Origin: Dreissena polymorpha
Lineage: Eukaryota; Mollusca; Bivalvia; Myida; Dreissenidae
DNA length: 64,000 bases
NCBI RefSeq assembly: GCF_020536995.1
Contig: NC_068362.1
Coordinates: forward strand, 100,825,187-100,889,186
Reading direction: 5' to 3'
Below, piece after piece: positions 1 through 11,877 of the stretch (position 1 is its first letter; the number at the start of each line of letters is the position of its first letter). Below the pieces are notes generated by a model. That model did not search any database. It was not told the origin of the DNA and saw nothing but the letters and a program-made list of their open reading frames with translations. The position numbers and the translations under genes were made by a program.

Positions 1-1090
1 TCTATTTTCCCATATGATCTGTTGATCAATTGCTCAGTTGAAATCCCAGCAAGCTGGCAGTGGGGACCTGGGAATTCCATTTTGACCGTAAGGATGAAAT
101 ATCATGGTTTCTGGAATAAAAATAACAAGTCAAGTCAAATGATGACAATTTTTTTCTTTGGTTCGAAAATGCTCGGAATCTTTTTATATTCGTACCAACA
201 CGTTTTTAATAATTTTAAACAATGTTCAGCACAAAACAATTACATATATTACATATAGTAACATTATTGATATAGGCAAGTAATTATTTACACTTTTTGC
301 TAAGATTTCATTTCATTAAACATCGAAACGTCTACATAAAAACCAACCCGAAGCTGTCAAACTTCGCGTCGAGGGTACGATCGGTTTTATAATTAAATCA
401 TCAAAAAACTATCGACAATTAAATTATAATAATTTGAAATAATGTTTAAAATGTATTTACCTTTTGAAATCAGTCGGGTTTAATTCGTTATAAATATAAT
501 TTTGCCTCGCTATTGGGTTTTTTCCGTTTCGCTGATTATGAGTTCCAATACAAAATGGCGGAACAATATGGCGGCTTCGCCTTCGCGTCAACTTTGTGAT
601 CAAGCTGGCGCATAGTGCTATTTCAATTTAAAATGCGGGTGCCTAATTCTTCGTTGCGAAAAATAATTTTTGTATCAAAAGAAAGATCTATCTTTCTACT
701 TTTCCATCCTGTGTTCAAAATGTTAAGATCAAATGCATCAATAAATTCGTCTTTCATTGGACAATTAGATTTCACTGGTTTCATTAATATTCATGAGAGT
801 TCATAAACGCGCATTTTGTAAATAAACACAAAGGGGTCACAGCGAGTCCGTCAAAAATAGCAATAAACGCAAGGCGGTCAATTTTGTTAAGTGTTTGAGA
901 ATTATCTTATAATAAGGTCTTGGTTGTATAACTGAACACTAACGAATTTTACATCATTTTGTAGATAATTTATTTCTGCTTCTAACAGTTTTTATTTCAT
1001 TTAGATTGGTTTAGAGCTGTTAATTTAATCAATATTTTAGCAACATTGGTGTCAGAATTGATATTCACCCTGATAACTGATAAGCATCTG
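1..1090. other. Left-edge non-coding stretch with ATGGCGG motifs
   Basis: I see no convincing gene here. At 552-574 two AANATGGCGG-type motifs stand close together in locally GC-richer sequence. Such motifs are typical YY1 or promoter-proximal elements in animals, so a promoter is possible. The open frames at 22-258 and 615-806 are short and look like nothing I recognise. The 3' end of the minus-strand MULE gene may lie here or beyond the window. Confidence 0.3.
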
Positions 1091-1094
1091 GCTT

Positions 1095-1350
1095 ATGGTG
1101 GGGTTGCTATGAAAGGTCAAGGTCATCCTTCAAGGTCAGAGGTCAAATATATGTGGCCCAAATCGCTTATTTTATGAATACTTTTGCAATATTGAAGATA
1201 GCAACTTGATATTTGGCATGCATGTGTATCTCATGGAGCTGCACATTTTTAGTGGTGAAAGGTCAAGGTCATCTTTCACAAGGTCAAGGTCATCCTACAA
1301 TGTCAAACATCATATAGGGGGACATTGTGTTTCACAAACACATCTTGTTG
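1095..1350. repeat. Dispersed AGGTCA-rich repeat
   Basis: The stretch holds several copies of AGGTCAAGGTCATCC and a block reading 'gcatgcatgtgtatctcatg' that recurs in inverse orientation at 29.3-29.5 kb and 33.9-34.3 kb. It ends near a 'gttcacaaacacatcttgtt'-like tail. This is a dispersed repeat family of a kind I know from bivalve genomes. It has no coding capacity and its superfamily is unclear. Confidence 0.6.
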
Positions 1351-2749
1351 TACACTAATCTGTAAATTCACAACAAAAACAAAACTTGAACACACAACAT
1401 GACAATGCTAATAATGTCTATGGTTATTAAGAGAATACTTATAATACAACAATCACACTTGGTTAAATAACACTATGTTGTTCTTCATAACAACTCTGTA
1501 ACAAATGGGATAGTACAGCTCACATTTTTCACAATACAACCAAGAACCACCATCCAACAAACTTACTTCAATGTAATCACTTCAAAAACTTGATCTGGCT
1601 GTCTTAAAAATAACAACCGATACCTGAATCCTGAACTGTGAAGTCCTTTCTCATCTCAGACCCATCTTCTGCGGGCTCTGCTGGTCTAGAAAGTCCAAAT
1701 GATTTATTAGCTGACAAAATGTGTACAGGTAAAGATTCACATGCTAAATTCAATTACAGGTTCTTTTTTTAAATTCTTATTTTAATGACTATAGAAACAT
1801 AAAATATTTTTTATAATTCCTGAAATAGTGTATGTAATTTTGTAAAAAGTAATATTATGTGAAAACTCCAAATAATTGTGCATCCCTCTTTATTTTTACC
1901 TTACAACAATTGCAGAGTCTAATGGAACAATCTTCTCATTGCTGGATACTTGGGCAGTCGTCCTCTTCGTCGCTCCTTATTAAAAAGAGTATTACCAATT
2001 AAATAGTAGTACAATATTTATTTGGTGATCAATTGACTCCAGTTTTTTACACAGTTCCCATCGCATGTGGTATACGAGTATGGCACTGAATAGTCAACGG
2101 CAATGAAGCACATACAAGAAAAAGGGTTAATCATATTTTATGGTCACGATCAAATGTTTTTAATACTTCAAGTAGGTAATCAGTTTACTTATGTTAAAGT
2201 AAGTTGTTATGCGAAACTAAACAAATACAATACATAGTTATAACCCGCCTGACAAATATTGTACTAACCTGTTTTCTTAATTTCTTTCCTTTTTTTCTTC
2301 CTCAGCTTCAGCCCATATGTAGGGGAAGGCCTGCGTCCAAGTTTTTTCGGTCTCAAAAACAACCCAGCCTCTGCAGGCACCCTGTTTCTTACTTTCTTAT
2401 ACAGAGCAGACAAATCGAAGAACAGATTTTCATAGTCTTCTCCCTTCACTAGGACCATCATGTTATTGATATCACAAGCAAGGGCTTTACAGCGTGTCCT
2501 AAGAGCTGTGGGCTCCGTGAGTCTTACTTTTATGTGGCTTGAAGAGTAAGATGCCTTTTCATGGTTTGGTGGGTTGGGAAGGGCTTCAGAGCTATACTCA
2601 ACCACTCCTTTATCAAATGTAAACAGAGGGGAGTTCTTAAAGCTTTCAGCCAAGGTGTCCCAACCATGTCCTGGATCATGCATGATGACATGCAGGATGT
2701 GCTTGCAGGGCCAGTGTAATTTTCCCCAGTCAAAGCAGCTACATGTGGG

Positions 2750-3589
2750 TAGTGCTGCAACAATACGCCAAAAAACGTATTGAAATATATTGTCAGTTCA
2801 AAAACCCGTATTGCAATATATCGCAATATATTGCTAACTTGTACCAGAATTATAACTCGCCAATTACCTGATAATCCCGTATATTCCAGTTTTAAAGCCA
2901 ATTCTGATAAATATTTACTATAAATGATCTCAAGAATAACAAGAAACATAAACATTTGCAAATTTTCTTCAGTATCAAAAACATTATGGCATTTGTTACT
3001 TTTTAAAGATGTGATGAAATAACGTCCAACCGGGACGTTTTTGTTTTCACTGAACACGCGTAATTCGTCGGACGTGATGTTCCCGTTTTTATACAACACA
3101 AAATACACCCATACTTTTCATGCGACGTTCTACATGTCTGCATAATTTTCGCGCGCTTTTTATTGAGACAAAGGATAAAGCACTTTTTATTTGACGCTAT
3201 TTTTTTATTGTCGCGTAAGCATTAACATTTGGAAGCGTGTTTTCGAAATTCGGATTACAAATTAAAAATGCTCAATTCAGAATCGAAGGAAACATTTACA
3301 GTTGTGAGCAATTAATTTAACGATAATCTGTTCAAAAGCATCGAACGAATGCTCCCATGTAATAACGCTACTCCGTATAATGCACTTTTTAGAATGCTAT
3401 TTTTACGTAAAAAATTATTTACACCGCTTTGCTTTGTTTACCTTGATATCGTTATTTCGGATGGCTTTTCTGGACGAAATGTGAATTAATTTTTGTAAAA
3501 TTTTCGTACCGCTATTATGAAAATCGTATCGCAATACAATATGCGTATTGCGATATATACCGATATACCGGTATATTGTTGCAGCACTA
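2750..3589. mobile_element. Non-autonomous hAT-like element (840 bp) in a SWIM exon
   Basis: The ends are inverted: TAGTGCTGCAACAATA at the left and its complement TATTGTTGCAGCACTA at the right. An 8-bp direct repeat, CATGTGGG, flanks it (2742-2749 and 3590-3597). An 8-bp duplication and a TAGTG start fit the hAT superfamily. Subterminal parts are full of short 'gcaatatat' words in both orientations. No transposase frame is present. The element splits the codon run of the SWIM finger of the surrounding minus-strand gene, and removing it with one repeat copy restores the frame, so the insertion is younger than the coding sequence. Confidence 0.85.
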
Positions 3590-4140
3590 CATGTGGGCTT
3601 CATTCCTTGCAGATCGACAGTATACTGTCTGCCACTAGATGCGCTGGTTACCGTAAGCACATTTTCTTGAAGTTCTTTAACATCACTAGCTACAGGCTCA
3701 TTTGTAACTCGCTTCAAGCAATGGTTGACAAAGGTCCTAGATTTGTTCAACAGAAAGTCTGGAAGGCAGTATTTCTTCGATACCCACTCCATATTCTGTT
3801 GCAAATACCTGAGGAAAAAAATTTAAACTAAATATTCAGAAATCAAATATGAGTTTTATGTACTGTACAAAACACTTATAACAAGATATCATAATATTCA
3901 TACAGCTGTATTTCATGTATGATGTTTTAATACATAAATTTAAGATGTGATCTTGACCTTGTCTTTTAACTAGCAATAGATAACAACCTTTCCATGCAAT
4001 ATATATACAATTCAAAGAGTCTTTGTATATCAGAAAAACTAAAATACATCAAATGTGAAAACTGAGGACAAACGAGGTCACTCTGACAAGGCTTTCACGT
4101 GTAGAAAATACTTTAACCGTTAAAGTGACCTTGAACTTTA

Positions 4141-7100
4141 ATACACGACGCGACCCGTGATTTTTGCCTAATTTGCGAAATCAAGGCGGGCATTTTGCTT
4201 TTTGGGTGGAAAATCACCGCGATTTCACGTGACTCGTCACTCCAAGGTCGTGCGAGAGCAAGATAATCTTCGCGCTAAATCCCCTCAATGTTGTGGTGAT
4301 TCGCTGCGATTCGCCACAATTCGCCGTGATCGCAGTGACAACGATGACTCGCAACTTCATGCATAGAAACCGAATCATATCGATAACTTTATACATGTAC
4401 ATAACGCTTCTAATGTTCACAAATATCTGATAATCCAACATCAAAAAAAAAATCTTGAACATTTATGTCGGTAAATATGTTTGAGAATTTCATTAAAACA
4501 ACCATATGACTACGCCATTTTTCAGAAGTGTAAAGAGTACAGCGGATCATGTGGGACACAGCTTTCATTGGACGAGCGTATTTAAATTTAGATTGATACA
4601 ATACGATCTTACAAAAAAACGTTTTATTGCGTCATACGCCTTCATGTAAAAATTTTTCCTCCTGGAAATTGTGCTATTAATGCATAATATTATCAAAACA
4701 TTTTTTTCACACGTAAAGCGTTGTAACAAATTAATATACAATTCAAAACAAATATACCATAAGTATAAATGTTCAGTTAAATTCCCAAATGAGAATAAAA
4801 ATTTATAATCCGAAACACACTTCCAATGTTTTAATGTTAACACAAGGTTTACAAATGCTTTCAATATAGTCATCATGTATATTTCCCGACAAAAGAGCGC
4901 GAAAATTATGCGGCAATGTACAAGGTCAAGGTATACGAGTGTGCAAGTATTGATTTTTTATACAAACTGCGTAGCGCAGAGAACATTGAATTCTGTTGAT
5001 TTCGGTTAAATGTTTCTTTGGTATTTTTAAAACAGTTATATCGCCAACAATTTGATATTTCTTTTAAAGTCAATTCAAATCAAACACGCCGTATCCGTAT
5101 CGTTACTGATAGAAGTAAAACATAATACCTTGACTTGCATAGTTTTTTGTTGTGAGAGGCCATCTGAGTAAACGCAGAAAAATATATCCAATCTGTTATT
5201 TTTTGTCAATGCCCTTTGATCCATTATCGCACTTAATTGGCAGCGCCATCGTGTTGTTTCTGTGATTGTCACATCTTTTCACAGTTTGAACACGTACAAA
5301 GAGTGCCAATTAGACACTTGAATAAACACTATCACCCGCTGGACAGTACACACTAAATAATCAAATGTTGAGTTTTTTTTGTTTTTAGCGTGAAAACCCA
5401 GAGAAATGCATGTACATTATACATCATCATAAATTTATTGAACTCTGCGAACGCTAAGTTCTACGTTGATATACTCGTGTTTTTTTTCCAGCATAACAAA
5501 CACAATGTTTAACGGCTTTAATATATAGGCAATGATGTAATAACAACAAATTATATACCACGATGTCATAATAACATGTACTTAAAAATAGACATACATG
5601 CCATAATTTTTCAGACCAATTCCGGGACAATTGAGTTAAATTGTCCGGGACTTTTGCCGATTTTCCGGGACATGTATAAAATGTAGCCATATTTATAGAC
5701 ATATGCACTTTTGGTACGTTTTTTTTTTTTCGCATCGTTAATTGCAAAAGTTCGAAAGCCTATCCGCAATACACTTGATCTATTAACGTCAAATTAAACA
5801 TTACTACTTCCGTTACAAGATACAAGCCACGTGTTTTCAGTGTAAGCGTTCTCAACATAGATGGTGACGTCACTGCGTTATTGTTATTAAGACCAGTGTG
5901 TAACGCGTAGTTGTTGATACGCTTTTATTCATTCATTCACTGGGGGTTTAGAAAAAGACAATAATAAACCTAGTGAGGATGACGTTTTTATATGCTTACT
6001 TTTTTACTCAACTTCTTTGTCGGTTAAACGTGCGAACATAAACTGCTTTTAATTTTTTACTCAGCGATGTTGGACTTCAGATGTGTGAACAACTATCCTT
6101 TGCCCTTACGCAGCGGGAAATAATGACGTAGTACTATTAGATTAAAGTCAATTAACAACCACATTAAACAATGCCGCCTTTTCGGTTTGACCGCGAACGT
6201 GAGACAATCGATATGATAACAGGACCCCTGTTAATTGATCGATTTTGACACGTAGCGTAGTCTGCCTATTCGGGTAGGCATTGTCATGGAGACGCTGCAG
6301 ATATACACAGATTCGAGGTGCAGTTAAGCCTAAGATAAGGTACATGTATATATGGATTTTGTAAATTCCGGGACATTTGACAGATTTCCGGGACAGCGGG
6401 ACAAGTTCTTCATTTCCGGGACTGTCCCGGACAATCCGGGACGTATGGCATGTATGAAATAGAACAGTAATGTATTTCTGATTTCCGGCTTTTCAAGCAT
6501 TGTGAATGTATGTACAACGCTCGGAAAGTAACACGAGTAACACGAGTTATCCGCATTGGAGCCTGAAGCAGAAAATAAATAAGTATAGCATATTTTAGTC
6601 CAAACAATTAGATGTAATCTACCGATTACATTTAACCTTTAAATGAAAGTGTTACTTAAACAATTTTCCGTGTCTTAAGGCGCGAATATTTTGCTAAACA
6701 CTGTTAACAAAAAGGCTACACGTTATAATTCTTAATGAAATGCAATAAATAAGTATTAACATAATTAATAACGTCAATAAACCCACACGGTAAGATCAAA
6801 GTTTAAATGGAAAACTTATATCATATTTCTCGTAAATTACCAAATTAATAGTTTCGTCGAAATCAAATACCATGTAGAGAAACAAGGTATTTATAACCGA
6901 CCAATGACGAAACACTATGCAACTTTCAATGTACACAGTGCTACGCTACATGTATATTGCAACAATATGGAATTTGAACAGTGGTAGTGTATTCGGGCCT
7001 GAAATATAATTGATTGTAAGTTTTAATAAACATTCTGCTAATGCAATTAGTTAAATAATGTTTACATGTTATGTTAAATAGTTATTGCATGATTATTCTT

Positions 7101-7501
7101 CTGCGCTGTTATATTAATTTGGAGCCGTTAAAGCTTCCGACATTTCTTTATCACGTTCATGTCGGAACGGGAGTATTTAGCTAATACGACCATTGCATAC
7201 AACAACAACAAATTGAAAAGCTTTATTATTGCAATGTATAATGTAAGTGTATACATATATGTTACATGTACATGTAATGTAGTGTAACCCTTAATGTAAA
7301 TCTCTTAAAAAGGTGAACCACGGCGGTTCGCGGTGATTTGCGGTGATTCGCGCTGATTGCGTTACAGCGAGATACATCGCGCGACGGTCGCCGAGACATC
7401 ACCCAAATTTTCTTGTCGCTCGGAATCACCGCAATTTGTCACGTTGCATCGATTGCGGTGATGCAAGAATCGCGGCAAAAATCATGGGTCGCGTAGTGTA
7501 T
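4141..7501. mobile_element. 3.4-kb TIR element in the MULE gene's intron
   Basis: The ends match as inverted repeats: 'cgcgacccgtgatttttgcc' near 4150 and its counterpart 'ggcaaaaatcatgggtcgcg' near 7475-7494, both reaching outward to ATACAC/GTGTAT. Just inside each end lie repeated words such as 'cggtgattcg' and 'gattcgccgtgatcgc'. I could not settle a target duplication. The interior is AT-rich with no recognisable transposase, so it is probably non-autonomous. A second TIR element (5593-6456) sits inside it. Superfamily unknown. Confidence 0.6.
5593..6456. mobile_element. Nested 864-bp TIR element with 7-bp duplication
   Basis: It begins CATACATGCCATA and ends with the complement TATGGCATGTATG. 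The same 7 bases, AAATAGA, flank both sides (5586-5592 and 6457-6463). Subterminal 'ttccgggac' words repeat at both ends in both orientations. No open frame of note. A 7-bp duplication does not point clearly to one superfamily (hAT and P elements make 7-8 bp). It is nested in the 4141-7501 element and so is younger. Confidence 0.65.
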
Positions 7502-8835
7502 ATCATTACCAAAATCAATAGCCATCTTCTGCTAGTGGTACATGTAAGCATCAACTATGCCAAATATGAAGACAAAGGGATGCACAGAACTTTAGATATC
7601 ACTTGCATAAGGTTGTCACATAAAATAGTTCATTTTACCCTGACTCTTAAGGTTTTGATGCCATATTCAATAGGGGTCTTCCTGTTGTGATAAGCAACCA
7701 CTATACCAAATTTGAAAAACTTGTGTAAAAGAGAACAATTGAACAGCTATGGTCTACTGTCATGTGCACAGCTGTAATATGTCCCATCTTCCCTATTTAG
7801 AGGGTCATAATAAAATTGGGTAAAATTTCAGACAAGTTTAAAAAAAAAACACCCTGCACTATAGCCAATATACATTGCATGATAAGTGAGACTACAGCCG
7901 AAATATAGTATGTGATGCCTAGATGGAGAAGTTTGTGTGTGTCACCTTTACACAAATTACACTATGCATGCTTCATATCATCATTAAGATTTATACTTAA
8001 AAAAACAAAATTCCATAATTAATTAACTTCATGTAAAAGAAGTCTCCAAGTGTCAGACTTACCTTCGACAGACAGCAGGAACATATTTTGTGACCAACGT
8101 TGACACCATAGATGTCAGGGACCCTTCAGTGTAATACCCAAGGTAACCCTCTTTAAAATGTCTATGCTGCCGCTCTAGTCCATTGGTTGTGTTGATCAAC
8201 TTTCCTACCAATACTTGCCTATGATAAGTCACCCATATCTGAAATATTGTTGTACAAGAAAGTAAATTCAGAGAAACAAAAATGATCTGCTATTTGTATC
8301 AACCCTGCAACATTAAAATAGTAAAGAGTGCACATTGATATAATTTAGTAGGTGGAACTATATAAGCTTGTGAAATTTACTTCAATTTTTTTTAATTTAC
8401 TTTATTTTCGTAAACAAATATCAATTTGTAAAAAATTACCAATCAATGTACAAGCATACAACAATTAAACCAACAAAACATTAAGCAAACGCTTATGTTG
8501 TTCATGATAAAAACCTATGGCCGGGCCACCAAATTTTACTTTGGACAACACAGAACTTGACTTTTCAATCAATACCTTGCTTTCATTGAGACAAAAATGT
8601 CCAAACCACTCTTGAAGACTTTTGTTATCCAACCAGTGAGATGAAGATTTAAGAACACCTACAGTTTCATTGCAGGTTGCTTCGTCTGGCGAGTTGGCGA
8701 TGCCGCGTAACCTACAAATAAGAATCAAAAGTATTAAATTCAAGCGAAAAGTAAAATAAACAATGATAATTTAATGTGAAGCAGCTAATTGTTCTTCAGT
8801 CATTTCATATTGCATGACCAATTAAGGTTGAAGAA

Positions 8836-8916
8836 ACTTTTCTGTAAGTATTTGGAGGGAAAAACAACTTCTGTAAGTAATTGGAGGAAAAACTAATTCT
8901 GTAAGTAAGTGGAGAT
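8836..8916. repeat. Short tandem repeat, about three units
   Basis: The phrase 'ttctgtaagta.tggag' followed by an A-rich run occurs three times at roughly 30-40 bp spacing. It lies between exon 8576-8711 of the MULE gene and the DIRS-like fossil. No function seen. Confidence 0.5.
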
Positions 8917-8989
8917 ATTTTTTACAAGCCAATTATTTTCATTTATTTGTCAAACTGGAGTAAATCTTTAGTCAATAAAATAAGTTTAA

Positions 8990-9878
8990 TTAACTACTTG
9001 TGAAATAAATAATATACTTGGGTTGCATGTCGCGTTTTATTTTTTCTCTGCGTACTGCAACATTTTGTGCAATGCCATTTGTCAGTAGCTTGAAGGCATC
9101 TGATAGGTGTCCTTTCAGTACTTTGTACTTAGACACTGATTGTTGTACGTGATCCAGGGCCTTAACAATAGGCACTGCTGCCTGTGCCAGTGTCCCATGG
9201 CTCTTTTGCAGCATGAAATTGTTGGCCCTTGTTGATGAGCGAAGTTGTCGCCACAAAAATTCTTCAACCCGCGGAATTTGTAGATATTCTACGTTTTTGG
9301 GCCATTTGTTTCCTGACTTAATCTCCTTTATTTTTTTGTCCGACGCCTTGTTCTTGATTGATCTGTTGCAGACTTCTGCGATCTTGTCGGAGACTGGGTC
9401 GCCCGTGTCATTCATTTCTGCGCAGAAATCGTCCAAATCTTCCCAAAAGTCGTCTCCCTCCTTGTCGGACTGTGTCGAGTCGTCTTGACGATTTTTCAAG
9501 AAAACGATCGAGGTTATCTTCAGTATCAGAATCTGAGTCAGAGATTGTGGCCACTGACATGATTTTCTTGGGTTTTGTTGGCCCTTGGTCAAGTTGGTGT
9601 TGATCCGAGGGTCCTTGACCTTGATCGGATAGTTCATTGGAGTTTTCCTCCTCTCTTTTCCTTTTCAGTGTGTTTACGTCATTTTTAAGACTGATTATAG
9701 TCTTGTTCATATCTGCAACAGCTTTGGCAATTGAAGCAAACTTCTCCATGTTTGACTGCAAATCTTGCAGAATCTGTTCCCCCCGTCGGGATAATGAGTT
9801 TGCCCCTTCAGACATTGGGGCCCCCGAAGGGTTTTGGTCTGCCATTTCTGGACCTAAAATATATAAGAATGTTTCCAT
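8990..9878 (-). mobile_element. DIRS-like gag fossil
   Basis: The region encodes a gag-like segment resembling the first ORF of DIRS-type (tyrosine-recombinase) retroelements: a coiled-coil-like start, an acidic stretch rich in Asp and Ser, and a conserved block around KWPKNVEYLQIPRVEEFLW. It is a fossil and is broken, with about one visible break. I see no reverse transcriptase, RNase H or recombinase next to it, and no terminal repeats. It lies in an intron of the MULE gene, in the same orientation. Age cannot be judged from one copy. The family call is from memory of DIRS gag proteins and is moderately sure. Confidence 0.5.
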
Positions 9879-9899
9879 TTTGGATTTTGTACTGTTATA

Positions 9900-10880
9900 A
9901 AATACAATTTTTAATTGTTTTGCATTGTGTTTGTCTAATCCCTAGTGTATGCGCTCAAATACTGTATAATATCCAGTAATAATTTTTTGGAATTTCCACA
10001 AAAATGCGCATACAGGCATGTATCTAGCCATTCTAGCTTTGTATGCACGCTTTATGAAGAAATCGCGCGTACGAAAAACACAAAGACTGCCTTTTTGATG
10101 GTGCCCTTCTCGTGTAAGCGATACGTATAATACGCCATTGCTCGTATGTAAAACACAGAGCAGCCTTGCTATGGTTTGCGCGTGCCCGTGGTTAAATTTA
10201 GGTCAACTTTATTTTGGTGAATGCCGCTGTTAGCTATTTAAATATGTCAGATTTTGTTTTACAATTCTGACACAAGGATAAAATATATTTGAAGGAATTA
10301 TCCACACGTGTGTATGGAAACAATGTTCGAGCTGTTTACCGTGACACGGCATTATTTAACATGTTATGTGAAATCTCTGATGCGGATCGTAAACTTTGTT
10401 TACGATACCTGTCAACGTCTGTTGGCTTGTGGCAAGTTGTGCCTTTGGCAAGCGCAGCTTTGCTGCAATATAATACTTTTTAATAATGGATCGTGCATTT
10501 ATGTGGAGGAATGACCAGATTTTATCCTGATCATCTTTTAGACTGAACCATCAACAATGTAAACCCAACAGATGGGTAAAGCTAATGGCGTCCACGATGC
10601 CAAGCATTTATATGTTTGCCTTTTACTCTGTGAAAGGCAGCATATTAGCGACATAAAATCTGAAAAAAGAATTTCTTTCATACAAGTATATATTACCCAA
10701 TTTTAACAAACTTTCCCGATTTTGTGATTTCCTGAATCCGATTTAATCAGATTTAATACAGAGAAATTTATTTTGTTGTTCTCGACTGCTGATAAGCCTC
10801 GTCCTGATATTCTCGACTGTGGAAGCTGCGTCATCTCTCGTGTGGGGCTCATTAAGGGGTTATGCAGGAGATGAAATAAC
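9900..10880. other. Intron interior without recognised gene
   Basis: The stretch lies between the DIRS-like fossil and the MULE exon at 10892-10991. Frames at 10289-10514 on the plus strand are short and match nothing I know. I see no tandem repeat or clear TIR. Confidence 0.4.
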
Positions 10881-11877
10881 AATAAACTCACTTTGTTAGA
10901 ACCTCATCTGCATCCTTTACCCCATTTGCAGGTCCAACCCATCGTTTCCAGGCCTGTTCTCTGTGAAAGTCACAAAGAAAAGAAAAACATCCTGAAATGC
11001 AGAATATTCTTCATGTTTATTAATGTTGTCAATTTATAAAAAAAGATTTCCAATTTTTTGCCACCATGGCTGTCCACAAAAAAGTGATAAAAAATTAATA
11101 AACAGCTTTTTTTAAGGAAAATTAAAATTCAGAACTCTTGTACCACATTTGCCTTCCTATTTGTTTTTCTCCTGCTTTAGCAAGGGCTTATTTAGGTAAC
11201 TTCCATCAAGAGGAAGGGACCTTACCCCAATAGAATTTCTTAAAAATCAAACCTCAGGTCCATTCCCAATTTCAAGATAGCCCTGCATTTTCATCTTCTG
11301 CACCCCAAGGCAAACTTATGACATAATCATCTTGCTAGCGTCAGTTCAATTTTAAAGTAATCACAACAGTACCTAAATAAATCTAGTAATGAAATACAAG
11401 CACTGATTTTGCCTTAACTTTATACCAGGAAATGTTTCCTCAACAGCCCGTATCTCCTTCCTGTCATAGTCCGTCATAAAATAAGTGGGCTTCCAGTAGG
11501 GATTCCAGTCCTTGAGCACTGCAAGTCCCCGTTTAATATGGAAGCAGGTCTCATGTGGCAGGATAAAAAGGCCAACTACTACAAAACCACTATTTGTGCT
11601 CACACACACACAAAATAAAGGCACATCAAACTTGCAGGTCTTGTAAGTGGCATCTAGGAGACATATCTCTTGTCCATATCGCTCTTAAAGATGCTTTTGA
11701 GCATTTGACTGATGGACAAAAAGAAACTCATCCATGTCTTCTTTCTTGTCTGGCATGGGGGATTCTTGGGGACTATAATATAGTTGAGCAATCTTAAGAT
11801 GTGCTTTTTGCTTGCCACAAAGATATTCTAATGACATAATTTTTATTGATGTCTTGTAATAAGAGAGAACAATAGAC

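Larger units (their letters stand above)
1624..11852 (-). pseudogene. MULE-type transposase with SWIM zinc finger, disrupted
   Basis: Exons with GT-AG borders and matching phases run 11426-11852, 10892-10991, 8576-8711, 8063-8238, 2269-3808, 1900-1975 and 1624-1685. Family knowledge: MULE transposases and domesticated relatives carry a D-D-E RNase-H fold and a C-terminal SWIM finger. Seen: LLDATYKT (first Asp), YFMTDYD (second Asp), LCDFHREQAWKRW, NTTNGLERQHRHF (Glu), then a CxC...CxH SWIM finger (TCSCFDWGKLHWPCKHI) and a basic tail. Breaks: an in-frame TAA at 11685-11687, 15 bases upstream of the QEICLLDATYKT block in the same frame, and an 840-bp hAT-like insertion after the first SWIM cysteine codon. 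The last visible exon ends in a donor, so more lies to the left or is unseen. I did not find exons upstream of 11852. Read as a formerly coding transposase or transposase-derived gene, now probably dead; reading error at the stop cannot be excluded. Confidence 0.8.

Noticed and set aside
3415-3804. A separate small gene of 129 residues on the minus strand
   Set aside because: Its first half is the MULE/SWIM exon and the second half is translated MITE; it is not an independent gene.
7343-7690. 115-residue plus-strand frame
   Set aside because: It starts in the subterminal words of the 4141-7501 element and runs into unrelated sequence; no domain.
9213-9900. Plus-strand frames opposite the DIRS-like fossil
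   Set aside because: They are antisense shadows without family resemblance.
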